Shown here piece by piece: positions 1-11,587 of a stretch of 64,000 nucleotides of DNA (the stretch's first letter is position 1; every line of letters begins with the position of its first letter). The stretch lies in NCBI RefSeq assembly GCF_001187435.1, contig NZ_LFXA01000018.1, positions 434,001 to 498,000 on the forward strand, written 5' to 3'. Under the pieces are notes generated by a model. That model was not told the origin of the DNA. It made no database searches and saw only the letters and a program-made list of their open reading frames with translations. The stretch is from Streptomyces caatingaensis. Its GTDB lineage: Bacteria; Actinomycetota; Actinomycetes; Streptomycetales; Streptomycetaceae. Made by a program: the position numbers and the translations under genes.

Positions 1-1739
1 CCACGACGCTGCTGATGTCGCTGGGCGTGGTGCTGCTGCTGGGGCTCGTCGTCATCGGGCAGGTGCGGAACGGCCTCCTGGAGGCCAAGCGCAACGCCGC
101 GCAGAGCCAGGCGGAGGGCGGCTTCAAGGCGGCCCGGGACGCGGCCGACGCGGGTGCCACCGGCGCCGACGGCGGCGGCCAGGACGGCTCCCGGGCGGGC
201 GGGCGCAACCCCGACCCCGGTGCCTGGCTGACCGGGCTCGTCCAGCAGCTCGCCAGCGGCGGCCAGGGCGTCTACCACGTGGTGGCGCTCAGCGAGGGCG
301 GTACGGACCCGACGCACATGGGCACCCGGGGGCCGCGCGCCTCCGGGGACATCGACCCGGAGCGCAGCATTCCGCAGGATCTGCGCCGCAAGCTGGAGAC
401 CCAGTCCGGCGCGTACGAGGAGCCGACGTCGATCCGGCGCAACGGCTCCGACGAGGGCGAGCCCGCGCTCGTCGTCGGCAAGCGGCTCTACGACATCAAC
501 GGCAAGTCGTACCAGCTCTACTACCTCTTCCCGTTCACGCAGGAGGAGCGGTCGCTGAGCCTGGTCAAGGGCACGCTCGCGACGGCGGGGGTCTTCCTCG
601 TCGTCCTCCTCGGGGCCATCGCCTGGCTGGTCGTCCGGCAGATCGTCACGCCGGTGCGCATGGCCGCGAGCATCTCCGAGCGGCTCGCGGCGGGGGTGCT
701 CCAGGAGCGGATGAAGGTCAGCGGCGAGGACGACATCGCCCGGCTCGGCGAGTCGTTCAACAAGATGGCGCAGAACCTCCAGGTGAAGATCCAGCAGTTG
801 GAGGAGCTGTCGCGGATGCAGCGGCGGTTCGTCTCCGACGTGTCGCACGAGCTGCGGACGCCGCTGACCACGGTGCGGATGGCGGCGGAGGTCATCCACG
901 AGGCCCGGGACGGCTTCGACCCCGTCACGGCACGCTCGGCGGAGCTGCTGTGCGGGCAGCTCGACCGTTTCGAGTCCCTGCTGGCGGACCTGCTGGAGAT
1001 CAGCCGGTTCGACGCGGGCGCGGCCGCCCTGGAGGCGGAGCCCGTGGACCTGCGGGACGTGGTGAACCGGGTCATCGAGGGCGCGCTGCCGCTGGCGGAG
1101 CGCAAGGGCAGCCGCGTGCGCGTGGAGGGCGCGGAGGAGCCGGTGGTCGCGGAGGCGGACTCCCGGCGCGTCGAGCGGGTGCTGCGCAACCTCGTCGTCA
1201 ACGCCGTGGAGCACGGGGAGGGCCGGGACGTGGTCGTACGGCTGGCGATGGCCGGCGGCGCGGTCGCGGTGGCCGTCCGCGACTACGGTGTGGGGCTCAA
1301 GCCGGGCGAGGCGACGCGGGTGTTCAACCGCTTCTGGCGGGCGGACCCGGCGCGCGCCCGGACGACGGGCGGGACGGGCCTGGGCCTGTCCATCGCGGTG
1401 GAGGACGCGCGGCTGCACGGCGGCTGGCTGCAGGCGTGGGGCGAGCCGGGCGGCGGTTCGCAGTTCCGGCTGACGCTGCCGTGCGCGGCGGGCGACACGC
1501 TGCGGGGTTCGCCGATCCCGCTGGAGCCGGCGGATTCGCGGCGCAAGCGGGGGCTCGACGAGTCGGGCGTGCCCCTCTCGACGGCGCGCCGCGGCGCGTC
1601 CGTACCCGCGCAGACGCGTCAGTCCGCGCCGGCCGTGGACCCGGCGGCCCTGCCGGGCAACGGCGCGCGCGTGGTGGCCCGGCCCGGTGGCGCGCCGGTG
1701 GACGGACGGACGGGCACGCAGGACCGGAGGCGGGTGTGA
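1..1739 (+). CDS. mtrB: MtrB sensor histidine kinase (5' partial)
   Basis: Membrane sensor kinase of the MtrAB two-component system, which in actinobacteria links envelope status to cell division and cell-wall genes through the response regulator MtrA. The N-terminus lies outside the window; the reading frame is open from the first bases. Visible are the end of the first membrane segment, an extracytoplasmic region of about 170 residues, a second membrane helix (about nt 570-640), a HAMP linker, a HisKA dimerisation box with the phospho-acceptor His at codon 846-848 (motif VSHELRTPL), an N box (NLVVNAVEH) and the glycine-rich ATP lid (GGTGLGLSI). A poorly conserved Pro/Ala/Arg-rich tail of about 70 residues follows the ATPase domain. 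The stop overlaps the start of lpqB, so the genes are translationally coupled. The family call is secure; the symbol rests on the LpqB neighbour. Confidence 0.95.
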   Translation, partial: TTLLMSLGVVLLLGLVVIGQVRNGLLEAKRNAAQSQAEGGFKAARDAADAGATGADGGGQDGSRAGGRNPDPGAWLTGLVQQLASGGQGVYHVVALSEGGTDPTHMGTRGPRASGDIDPERSIPQDLRRKLETQSGAYEEPTSIRRNGSDEGEPALVVGKRLYDINGKSYQLYYLFPFTQEERSLSLVKGTLATAGVFLVVLLGAIAWLVVRQIVTPVRMAASISERLAAGVLQERMKVSGEDDIARLGESFNKMAQNLQVKIQQLEELSRMQRRFVSDVSHELRTPLTTVRMAAEVIHEARDGFDPVTARSAELLCGQLDRFESLLADLLEISRFDAGAAALEAEPVDLRDVVNRVIEGALPLAERKGSRVRVEGAEEPVVAEADSRRVERVLRNLVVNAVEHGEGRDVVVRLAMAGGAVAVAVRDYGVGLKPGEATRVFNRFWRADPARARTTGGTGLGLSIAVEDARLHGGWLQAWGEPGGGSQFRLTLPCAAGDTLRGSPIPLEPADSRRKRGLDESGVPLSTARRGASVPAQTRQSAPAVDPAALPGNGARVVARPGGAPVDGRTGTQDRRRV

Positions 1740-3559
1740 GGAGCGTGAACAGGGCCGTCCGGCACCGTCGGCCGGGCGTGGCGCTGCTGGTGGCGGCGGT
1801 CTGCGGGGGGCTGCTGGCCGGCTGTGCGTCGATGCCGGACAGCGGCGAGGTGGACTCCGTCGACTCCTCGCAGCGCGCGGACGCCGACGCGCAGGTGCGC
1901 GTGTACGGCGTTCCGCCGCGCAAGAACGAGCCGCCGGTGGAGCTCGTCAAGGGCTTCCTGGAGGCGACGACCAGCGACGACCCGGACTACGCCACGGCCC
2001 GCATGTACCTGGCGAAGAACGCCAAGCGGCAGTGGCGGCCGACCGCGTCCACGACCGTGCTGGCGGAACCGATTCCGCAGGTGCAGGTCGGGGCCGGCGG
2101 CGGGGACCGGGGCACGGAGCTGACGGTCACGCTGACCGGCAAGCAGGTCGCGCAGGTGGACGCGAAGCACGCCTACCGGCCGGACGCCCGCGACTACCGC
2201 TCGCGCATCCACCTGACGCGCGAGGACGGCGAGTGGCGGATCGACGCCCTGCCGCCGGGGCTCGTGATGGGGCTGTCGGACTTCCAGCGCATCTACCGGT
2301 CGGTCAACAAGTTCTACTTCGCGGAGCCGGTGCCGGGCGCGGGTGGCAAGGCGCGGGACGTGCTCGTCGCGGACCCCGTCTACCTGCGCAAGCGCATAGA
2401 CACGGTGACGTCCGCGGTGCGGGCGCTGCTCGACGGCCCCACGAGCTGGCTGGAGCCGGTCGCGACGTCGTCGTTCCCGGCGGGCACGCGGCTGGAGGAC
2501 GAGCGGCTCTCGCTCGACGACTCCAACAGCCTCAAGGTGCGGCTCAGCGAGCAGGCCGAGGGGGTCGGGCAGGACCGCTGTCTGCGGATGGCGGCCCAAC
2601 TCTTCTACACCGCACAGGAGTCGGCGCGGGTCGACCGGGTGACGCTGCAGGGCAAGGGCGGGACGCTGTGCTCGCTCGACCGCGCGGACGCCCGGGGCTA
2701 CGGTCCGGACCAGACCGCCGGCCGGCCCGACCGGCAGTACTTCCTCGACGAGCAGCACCGGCTGGTGGGGCTGGCGGACGGGGAGGGGCCGCAGCGGGTG
2801 GCCGGGCCGTTCGGCGCGGACGGCGGGCCGCAGTTGCGGTCCGTCGCGGTGGACCGGGCGGAGCGCCGGGCGGCGGGGGTGTCGCTGAACGGGCAGACGC
2901 TCCACGTCGCCGACCTGGCCTCCGGGGCGGCGGCCGGCGAGCCCCGGCTGACGGTCCGCGGTGGCTCCAAGGGCGGCCTGACCGCGCCGAGTTGGGACGG
3001 GCTGGGGGATCTGTGGGTGGCCGACCAGGATCCGGACCGGCCGCGGCTGCTGCGGCTGCGCGGCGGTACGGGCACCCCGGAGGAGGTCCCGGTGGACGGG
3101 CTCAAGGGGCAGCGGATCACCGGTGTGCGGGTCGCGGCCGACGGGGTGCGGGTCGCGCTGCTGGTGACGAACGGCGACCGGTCGGTGCTGCGGCTGGGCC
3201 GCGTGGAGCGGCAGGGCGGCGGGGGACGTCCGGGGCTGGCCGTACGGGAGTTGCGGACGGTCGCGCCCAAACTGGTGGACGTCGACGCCGTTTCGTGGGC
3301 CGGCGGAAGCCGGCTGCTGGTGGCGGGGAGCGAGCAGGGCGGGCTCCAGCAGGTGGAGTTCATCGACACGGACGGTTCGCCGTCCAACACGTCGGCCCTG
3401 CCGGGCATCACGGGCGTGACGGGCGTGGCGGCGCCGGAGGGCGCGGGCAAGGCACAGGCCCTGCTCGCCGAGCAGGACGGCGGGATCGTCCGGCTGTTGC
3501 CGGACACGAACTGGAAGCCGGTGGCGAAGAAGGGGTCGGCGCCGGTTTATCCGGGATAG
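1736..3559 (+). CDS. lpqB: LpqB, lipoprotein partner of MtrB
   Basis: Predicted 607-residue lipoprotein. In mycobacteria LpqB sits outside the membrane and binds the extracellular part of MtrB, tuning the kinase. The N-terminus has an Arg-rich start, a hydrophobic stretch and a lipobox (LAGC, Cys30). A GerMN-type domain fills the middle and a beta-propeller-like C-terminal half follows, with recurrent Gly-Leu-Trp and VDG-type strands. The GTG at 1736 is chosen over the GTG at 1745 because GGAGG at 1726-1730 is 5 nt upstream and because it gives the GTGA overlap with the mtrB stop that is typical of coupled genes. It is the last gene of the mtrA-mtrB-lpqB operon. Confidence 0.95.
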   Translation: MRSVNRAVRHRRPGVALLVAAVCGGLLAGCASMPDSGEVDSVDSSQRADADAQVRVYGVPPRKNEPPVELVKGFLEATTSDDPDYATARMYLAKNAKRQWRPTASTTVLAEPIPQVQVGAGGGDRGTELTVTLTGKQVAQVDAKHAYRPDARDYRSRIHLTREDGEWRIDALPPGLVMGLSDFQRIYRSVNKFYFAEPVPGAGGKARDVLVADPVYLRKRIDTVTSAVRALLDGPTSWLEPVATSSFPAGTRLEDERLSLDDSNSLKVRLSEQAEGVGQDRCLRMAAQLFYTAQESARVDRVTLQGKGGTLCSLDRADARGYGPDQTAGRPDRQYFLDEQHRLVGLADGEGPQRVAGPFGADGGPQLRSVAVDRAERRAAGVSLNGQTLHVADLASGAAAGEPRLTVRGGSKGGLTAPSWDGLGDLWVADQDPDRPRLLRLRGGTGTPEEVPVDGLKGQRITGVRVAADGVRVALLVTNGDRSVLRLGRVERQGGGGRPGLAVRELRTVAPKLVDVDAVSWAGGSRLLVAGSEQGGLQQVEFIDTDGSPSNTSALPGITGVTGVAAPEGAGKAQALLAEQDGGIVRLLPDTNWKPVAKKGSAPVYPG

Positions 3560-3626
3560 GGCCGGCTGATCGGAGGGGTCGGGGCCGGCGGAGTGGTCGG
3601 GTGCGGTGTTACTGGTGGGGTGGTCG

Positions 3627-3661
3627 GGCCGGTCGGGTCGGTCAGGCCGGTCGGGTCGGTC
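3627..3661. repeat. 17-bp direct repeat pair after lpqB
   Basis: Two identical 17-bp copies, GGCCGGTCGGGTCGGTC, occupy 3627-3643 and 3645-3661, separated by one base. Shorter GGTCGG units continue around them. The tract lies in the non-coding interval between lpqB and the comF-like gene. It looks like slippage-generated repeat DNA; no binding protein is evident. Confidence 0.7.
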
Positions 3662-3767
3662 GGAGTGATCGGGTGTTGGGTGGAGCGTGATCCCGGCCGA
3701 GGGGTGGATGGCTCCCGCCAGGGGTGGACGCGGCCGTCCGGAATGCGTGGCCAGGGGTCACGCTGAG

Positions 3768-3776
3768 TTATCCACA
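3768..3776 (+). promoter_or_regulatory. Perfect DnaA-box sequence TTATCCACA
   Basis: The nine bases TTATCCACA match the classical DnaA 9-mer exactly and lie 39 bp upstream of the comF-like start codon. In Streptomyces oriC the preferred box is TTGTCCACA, but the A variant is also bound. A single box in a GC-rich background is notable because AT-rich 9-mers are rare here. Whether DnaA binds it is inference. Confidence 0.45.
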
Positions 3777-3815
3777 GGGGTGGCGGCGGCCGGGGCGGGG
3801 CGGCACAGTGGGCGC

Positions 3816-4580
3816 ATGCGGGGGTGGTGGCGGGAGATCGCCGGGCTGGTGCTGCCGGCCGAGTGCGCGGGGTGCGGAGCGGAGCGGTGTGTGCTGTGCG
3901 AGGAGTGCCGGGAGGAGCTGACGGGGCGACCCCGGCGGGCCTGGCCGGATCCGGTGCCCGACGGGCTTCCGCCCGTGTACGCCGCCGCCTGGTACGCCGA
4001 CGCGGCGCGGTCGGTGCTGCTCGCGCACAAGGAGCGGGGAGCCCTCGTCCTGGCCGAGGCGCTGGGCGGCGCGCTGGCGGGCGCGGTGCGGCGGGCCGGT
4101 GCGGTTGGCCGGGGACGGGGCGGGAGGGACGCGGGTGGGCCCCTGGTGCTCGTGCCGGTGCCTTCCGCGCGCTCGGCCGTGGCGCGGAGGGGGCACGATC
4201 CGGTGCGGCGGCTGGCCGTCGTGGCGGCCGGGACGCTGCGGCGCGCGGGGCAGGACGCGCGGGTGGCGGCGGCGCTGCGGCAGCGCCGGGCCGTGGCCGA
4301 CCAGGTGGGGCTGGCCGCCTCCGCACGGTGTGCGAACGTCGCGGGCGCCATGGCGGTGGCCGGCGGGCCGGCGCGGCGCTGGTCCGGTGGTGCTCCGGTG
4401 GTGCTGGTGGACGACCTGATGGCGACGGGGGCGTCCCTGGCCGAGGCGGCGCGCGCGGTCCGTGCCGCGGGCGGCCGGGTCGTGGGTGCGGCGGTCGTGG
4501 CCGTACCGCCCAGGGAGCGACCCGGAGGCCGGTACGGGTCTACGGACGCGGGGCGCATGTCAAGCGGAACTTGCCGTTAA
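3816..4580 (+). CDS. ComF family phosphoribosyltransferase
   Basis: 254-residue member of the ComF/GntX family. In naturally competent bacteria ComF works with the DNA-uptake helicase; in Streptomyces the role is unknown. The N-terminus has a zinc-ribbon-like cluster (Cys17, Cys20, Cys25, Cys28, Cys31), and the C-terminal half carries the PRPP-binding loop VVLVDDLMATGAS of type I phosphoribosyltransferases. The ATG at 3816 begins the conserved MRGWW...GLVLPAECAGC block; upstream in-frame codons show no family similarity. The ribosome binding site is poor. No other competence genes are nearby, so nucleotide salvage or DNA repair are equally possible roles. Confidence 0.85.
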   Translation: MRGWWREIAGLVLPAECAGCGAERCVLCEECREELTGRPRRAWPDPVPDGLPPVYAAAWYADAARSVLLAHKERGALVLAEALGGALAGAVRRAGAVGRGRGGRDAGGPLVLVPVPSARSAVARRGHDPVRRLAVVAAGTLRRAGQDARVAAALRQRRAVADQVGLAASARCANVAGAMAVAGGPARRWSGGAPVVLVDDLMATGASLAEAARAVRAAGGRVVGAAVVAVPPRERPGGRYGSTDAGRMSSGTCR

Positions 4581-4888
4581 CCCCCGTCGTTCTTCAGGGA
4601 AACGGCCGGAGAGCACCTGAATGGAGGTACGCCGAGGTTGGGGGTACCGACGGGCTTCCGGGCGAGATATGTTCGGTTGTGAGGAATCGCAGGAGCTATG
4701 CCTCGTATCTCCGGATGGCGCCTTTTGTGCGCCTTCGAAGAAGCTGGAGAACGGGTGGATGTAGATCTTGCAGCAGGGGGAGGAGGAGGTGAAACCGCCG
4801 TGTCGGTGGCTCCGGGGATCCCCGGGGTCTGATGCAAGAGGGATGCGCTCCGCATCGTCGGCGGAGTGATCCGGGAACGGAGTTCTGC
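4581..4888. other. Leader/intergenic region upstream of hpf
   Basis: 308 bp without a convincing gene. It is less GC-rich than its flanks and probably holds the hpf promoter and a 5' leader. GGAACGGAG at 4874-4882 acts as the hpf Shine-Dalgarno. I see no riboswitch-like core or terminator that I can defend. Confidence 0.5.
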
Positions 4889-5575
4889 GTGGACATCGTC
4901 GTCAAGGGCCGCAAGACAGAGGTGCCCGAGCGCTTTCGCAAGCACGTGGCCGAGAAGCTGAAGCTGGACAAGATCCAGAAGCTCGACGGCAAGGTGATCA
5001 GCCTCGACGTGGAGGTGTCCAAGGAGCCCAACCCCAGGCAGGCCGACCGCTCGGACCGAGTGGAGATCACCGTGCGCGGACGCGGACCGGTGATCCGGGC
5101 GGAAGCCGCCGCGACAGATCCCTACGCCGCGCTCGACCTGGCCACGGCCAAGCTCGAGGCGCGGCTGCGCAAGCAGCACGACAAGCGGCTCAGCCGCCGG
5201 AACAACGGACGGATCCCGGCGAGCGAGGTCCCGGCGGCCGTCGGCGCCGCGGCGTTCGACGCGAACGGCCGGCTCGTCACCGAGGAGTCGGCCGGTGAGG
5301 TTCCGGTGACCCGCATGGGGTCGCTGGAGATCCGGGGCGAGGGCCCCGTCGTGGTCCGCGAGAAGACCCACACCGCCGCTCCGATGTCGCTCGATCAGGC
5401 GCTCTACGAAATGGAGTTGGTCGGGCACGACTTCTACCTGTTCGTCGACGCGGAGAACAAGATGCCGAGCGTCGTCTACCGGCGGCACGCCTACGACTAC
5501 GGCGTCATCCACCTCAACACCGACGCGTTCGCCGAGGAGATGCCCGGTGGCGCGGGAGGGGCGCTCGGCGGCTGA
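4889..5575 (+). CDS. hpf: Long-form ribosome hibernation promoting factor
   Basis: 228-residue long HPF (RaiA/YfiA superfamily). It binds the 30S decoding centre and dimerises ribosomes into inactive 100S particles under stress or stationary phase. Residues 1-100 form the S30AE domain (IVVKGRKTEVPERFRKHV, then ISLDVEVSKEPNP). A flexible linker follows, and residues about 170-222 are the dimerisation domain (PMSLDQALYEMELVGHDFYLF, ending YGVIHLNTD). The GTG at 4889 is chosen because GGAG at 4879-4882 is 6 nt upstream and because homologues begin MDIVVKGR. Length is normal for actinobacterial long HPF. Transcribed alone, with a strong hairpin downstream. Confidence 0.96.
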   Translation: MDIVVKGRKTEVPERFRKHVAEKLKLDKIQKLDGKVISLDVEVSKEPNPRQADRSDRVEITVRGRGPVIRAEAAATDPYAALDLATAKLEARLRKQHDKRLSRRNNGRIPASEVPAAVGAAAFDANGRLVTEESAGEVPVTRMGSLEIRGEGPVVVREKTHTAAPMSLDQALYEMELVGHDFYLFVDAENKMPSVVYRRHAYDYGVIHLNTDAFAEEMPGGAGGALGG

Positions 5576-5615
5576 CCCGGGCCCCGCGGCGCGGTGACCC
5601 CGAAGGGTGCCCCGT

Positions 5616-5654
5616 GACGGTGTCCCGGAGTCCGGTGGACTCCGGGACACCGTC
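5616..5654. terminator. Perfect hairpin terminator after hpf
   Basis: An 18-bp perfect inverted repeat (5616-5633 and 5637-5654) encloses a 3-nt loop, beginning GACGGTGTCCCGG. No T-run follows. Such uridine-free hairpins serve as transcription terminators in Streptomyces and work on either strand. Confidence 0.8.
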
Positions 5655-5788
5655 GTGCGGTCGGCGCCGCACCGGGCCGCCGTCCGGCATGGAATCATGG
5701 GCGGGCGGCAACGACCGGCCCGCCGGGACCGGTTGGGGCTCCGGCAACAGTGCACACCGCGAGGCCACGGCCTTCAGGGGGAGGAACG

Positions 5789-6538
5789 ATGGCGGACAGG
5801 TTCGGACCCGTCTCCGGGCCCGGTGAGGACGGCGCCGCGGGCGCCAGCGAGGACCGGGCCGCGGAGCCCTCCCGGGACGAACCGATCCGGGTCCTGGTCG
5901 TGGACGACCACGCGCTCTTCCGCCGGGGCCTGGAGATCGTGCTGGCCCACGAGGAGGACATCCTCGTCGTCGGCGAGGCCGGGGACGGGGCGGAGGCCGT
6001 GGACAAGGCCGCCGACCTCCTGCCCGACATCGTGCTGATGGACGTCCGGATGCCCCGGCGCGGCGGCATCGAGGCGTGCACCTCCATCAAGGAGGTGGCC
6101 CCCAGCGCCAAGATCATCATGCTGACGATCAGCGACGAGGAGGCCGACCTCTACGACGCGATCAAGGCCGGGGCCACCGGCTATCTGCTCAAGGAGATCT
6201 CCACCGACGAGGTGGCGACCGCGATCCGGGCCGTGGCCGACGGCCAGTCGCAGATCAGCCCCTCGATGGCGTCCAAGCTCCTGACCGAGTTCAAGTCGAT
6301 GATCCAGCGCACCGACGAGCGCCGCCTCGTGCCGGCCCCCCGGCTCACGGACCGCGAGCTGGAGGTCCTCAAGCTCGTCGCGACGGGCATGAACAACCGT
6401 GACATCGCCAAGGAGTTGTTCATCAGCGAGAACACGGTGAAGAACCATGTCCGCAACATCCTGGAGAAGTTGCAGCTGCACTCCAGGATGGAGGCGGTGG
6501 TGTACGCGATGCGGGAGAAGATCCTCGAGATTCGCTGA
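5789..6538 (+). CDS. NarL/LuxR-family response regulator
   Basis: 249-residue DNA-binding response regulator. The receiver domain (about 32-150) has the acidic pair Asp39-Asp40, the phospho-acceptor Asp85 (IVLMDVRMP), Thr113 and Lys135 (GYLLKE), so it should be phosphorylatable. A LuxR-type helix-turn-helix follows at about 187-235 (LTDRELEVLKLVATGMNNRDIA). The ATG at 5789 has an excellent GGGGGAGG at 5777-5784. No kinase gene adjoins it, so it is an orphan regulator. By position it corresponds, from memory, to S. coelicolor SCO3008, reported as an orphan regulator (OrrA) that affects antibiotic production and development; I leave the symbol blank. Confidence 0.92.
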   Translation: MADRFGPVSGPGEDGAAGASEDRAAEPSRDEPIRVLVVDDHALFRRGLEIVLAHEEDILVVGEAGDGAEAVDKAADLLPDIVLMDVRMPRRGGIEACTSIKEVAPSAKIIMLTISDEEADLYDAIKAGATGYLLKEISTDEVATAIRAVADGQSQISPSMASKLLTEFKSMIQRTDERRLVPAPRLTDRELEVLKLVATGMNNRDIAKELFISENTVKNHVRNILEKLQLHSRMEAVVYAMREKILEIR

Positions 6539-6574
6539 GGCGGGCCGGGGCGAGCCGGCCCGGTGCGAGGGGCG

Positions 6575-7782
6575 TCACGCCAGGGCCCTCGTCAGCGCCT
6601 TCGCCAGGGCCGCGTCGTCGCAGCGCTCGACGCGGACCGCGTCGCAGCCCACCCACTCCGCCGCCTCCCGGAGGGCCCGCGCCATCGGGGGACCGCCGCC
6701 GGGCCGTCCAGGGAGACCTGCCGGGCCACGAGCGTGCGGCCCTCGCGGGCCGGGTCGACCCGGCCCACCAGCCGCCCGCCGGCCAGCAGCGGCATCGCGA
6801 AGTAGCCGTGGACGCGCTTGGCCCGGGGCACGTACGCCTCCAGGCGGTGCGTGAAGCCGAAGAGCCGCTCCGTGCGCGGCCGGTCCCAGATCAGCGAGTC
6901 GAAGGGGGACAGCAGCGTCGTACGGTGCCGGCGGCCCTTCGCCGCCGATTCCCCGGCCAGCGCCTCCGGATCGGCCCACGCCGGCCGTGACCAGCCCGCC
7001 ACCTCGACCGGCACCAGGCCCGTCTCCGGCAGCACCGCGTCGACCTGCTCGCCCTTGAGCCGGTGGTAGTCCGCGAGATCGGCCCGGGTGGCCACGCCCA
7101 GGGCCGCACCCGCCTGCGCCACCAGCCGCCGTATGCAGGCCGCGTCGTCCAGGTCGTCGTGGAACAGGGCGTCCGGAACAGCCCGTTCCGCCAGGTCGTA
7201 CACCCGCTTCCAGCCGCGGCGTTCGGTGCAGACGACCTCGCCCGTGTCCAGCAGCCACTCGACGGCGATCTTCGTCTCGGACCAGTCCCACCAGGGGCCG
7301 CCGTTCTTCGCGCCGCCCAACTGCGTGGCCGTCAGCGGCCCTTCGGCGGCGAGCCGCTCGCGCACCGCCGCGCAGGAGCGCTCCGCGTCCTCCATCACAT
7401 GCCAGCGGTGGCCCCGCTCACGGAACGCCCGCCTCCGGAAGGCGAACAGCGGCCACTCCTCGATGGGCAGCACGCACGCCGCGTGCGACCAGTACTCGAA
7501 GCCGTGCGCGGGCCCCGGTGCGCCCGCCCAGTACGCCTCCTCGACCGCCGTCCGGCCGACCGCGCCCAGCCGGGCGTACGGCACCAGCTCGTGCGAACGG
7601 GCCAGCACCGAGATCGTGTCCAGCTGGACCGCGCCCAGGCGGCGCAGCACCCCGCGCACCCCGGCCCGCCGGTCGGGCGCGCCGAGCAGCCCCTGGGCGC
7701 GCAGCGCCATGCGGCGCGCCTCGTCGGCGGAGAGTCGGACGGCGGCCCCAGGGCCCTTGGCGTAGGCGGCAGTTGTCGTCAT
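6575..7782 (-). CDS. YcaQ/AlkZ-like winged-helix DNA glycosylase family, frameshifted near its C-terminus
   Basis: HTH_42-type protein related to E. coli YcaQ/AlkZ, glycosylases that unhook interstrand crosslinks and bulky alkyl adducts. The AVQLDTISVLARSHEL block contains the Q-x-D catalytic signature (Gln53, Asp55) of the YcaQ subgroup. The frame that starts at 7782 reads the family sequence up to ...RQVSLDGPAAV near 6695, then runs out of family character and stops at 6592. The expected tail (PPMARALREAAEW... LTRALA) continues in another frame to a stop at 6575. One missing base in the G-run at 6687-6691 explains this; the restored protein would be 402 residues. It may be a genuine mutation or a homopolymer sequencing error. 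The last 30 or so residues may be dispensable. Confidence 0.85.
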
Positions 7783-7839
7783 GCGGTCACCCTAGGACCG
7801 GCCACTGACAACGGGCCCGGACGCCGGGCCGGGTGGCGC

Positions 7840-8430
7840 TCAGTCGCGCCCGGGATGGGGCAGGTACGGCGTCGCCGAGGGGAGGCCCAGGTCGGAGGGG
7901 AGCAGCGTGGCCGTCCAGGCGTCGCGGCGCGTGCCGTTGTGCACGATCAGGCCGCGCACGGTGCCCTGCATCCGGAAGCCGCATCCGAGGGCGACCGCGC
8001 GGGAGCCCCGGTTGCCCGCCTCGGCGATCCACTCCAGCCGCTCCGCGCCCAGGTCCTCGAACGCCCAGCGGACGACCTCGCGGGCCGCCTCCGCGGTGTA
8101 GCCGCGGCCGCGCCGCTCCTTGGCCGTCCAGTAGCCGATCTCCGCCTGCCGGGCGGGCTCGTGCAGGGCGAGCCGTATCAACGCCATCGCGCCCGTCAGC
8201 CGCCCGTCGTCCCGGGTGAACACGCCGAAGGTGTACTCGGTGTCGTCGCGCCAGCCCGTGGGGCAGCTCTCCGTCACGAAAGCGCGGGCGTGTTCCGCCG
8301 TGTACGGGGAGGGCACCGGCGTGTAGCGCGCGATCTCCGGGTCCTGGCAGGCGGCGTGCACGGCAGGGGCGTCGGAGGGCAGGAAGGGGCGCAGCACCAG
8401 CCGCCGGGTCGTGAGCGATATTGCTTCCAT
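7840..8430 (-). CDS. GNAT N-acetyltransferase, RimJ/RimL type
   Basis: 196-residue GCN5-related acetyltransferase of the RimJ/RimL group, whose members acetylate ribosomal protein N-termini, amino acids or drugs using acetyl-CoA. It begins with the typical TTRLVLRPF strand (here LTTRRLVLRPF), has the acetyl-CoA pyrophosphate loop near E-RRGRGYTAEA, and ends with the N..S..V..GCGFRMQG block characteristic of the subfamily. Start: ATG at 8430 gives MEAISLTTRRL; an in-frame GTG at 8448 would add six residues. Neither has a strong ribosome site. Substrate cannot be told. It is downstream of nothing obvious and divergent from secA. Confidence 0.85.
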   Translation of the reverse strand: MEAISLTTRRLVLRPFLPSDAPAVHAACQDPEIARYTPVPSPYTAEHARAFVTESCPTGWRDDTEYTFGVFTRDDGRLTGAMALIRLALHEPARQAEIGYWTAKERRGRGYTAEAAREVVRWAFEDLGAERLEWIAEAGNRGSRAVALGCGFRMQGTVRGLIVHNGTRRDAWTATLLPSDLGLPSATPYLPHPGRD

Positions 8431-8682
8431 GCCCGCAGAGGGTGTCACGGCGGTGGCAACACGGTGCCCGCCGGTTACCCCCGGCGGGCACTCCGCGGCC
8501 GTCCCGTTCGTTCATCGTGCGGGTGACAGGCGGCCTCGGGAATGACGGACCTCCCGGCGCGGCGGGGTCCTCGCTTACGATGGCCGTTGCGGCGGGGACT
8601 GTCCCGTCGTGCCCGCGCACCCCCTCCCCGCCGGTGGCGGGGACAGTCAGTGCCAGGCCCGACCGGCAAGGAGTCAGCCTAC

Positions 8683-11499
<2,817 letters not shown>

Positions 11500-11512
11500 G
11501 CCGCGGGAGCCG

Positions 11513-11553
11513 GCCGCCGGGGCGGGACACGGAGGGTGTCCCGCCCCGGCGGC
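11513..11553. terminator. 18-bp perfect hairpin after secA
   Basis: Inverted repeat arms 11513-11530 and 11536-11553 (beginning GCCGCCGGGGCGGGACAC) with a 5-nt GGAGG loop. It lies between convergent genes, secA and the DUF6459-type gene, and could terminate both. Confidence 0.85.
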
Positions 11554-11587
11554 GTTTCCGGCTCCCGGCCTCCCGGGGCCGCCGGTC

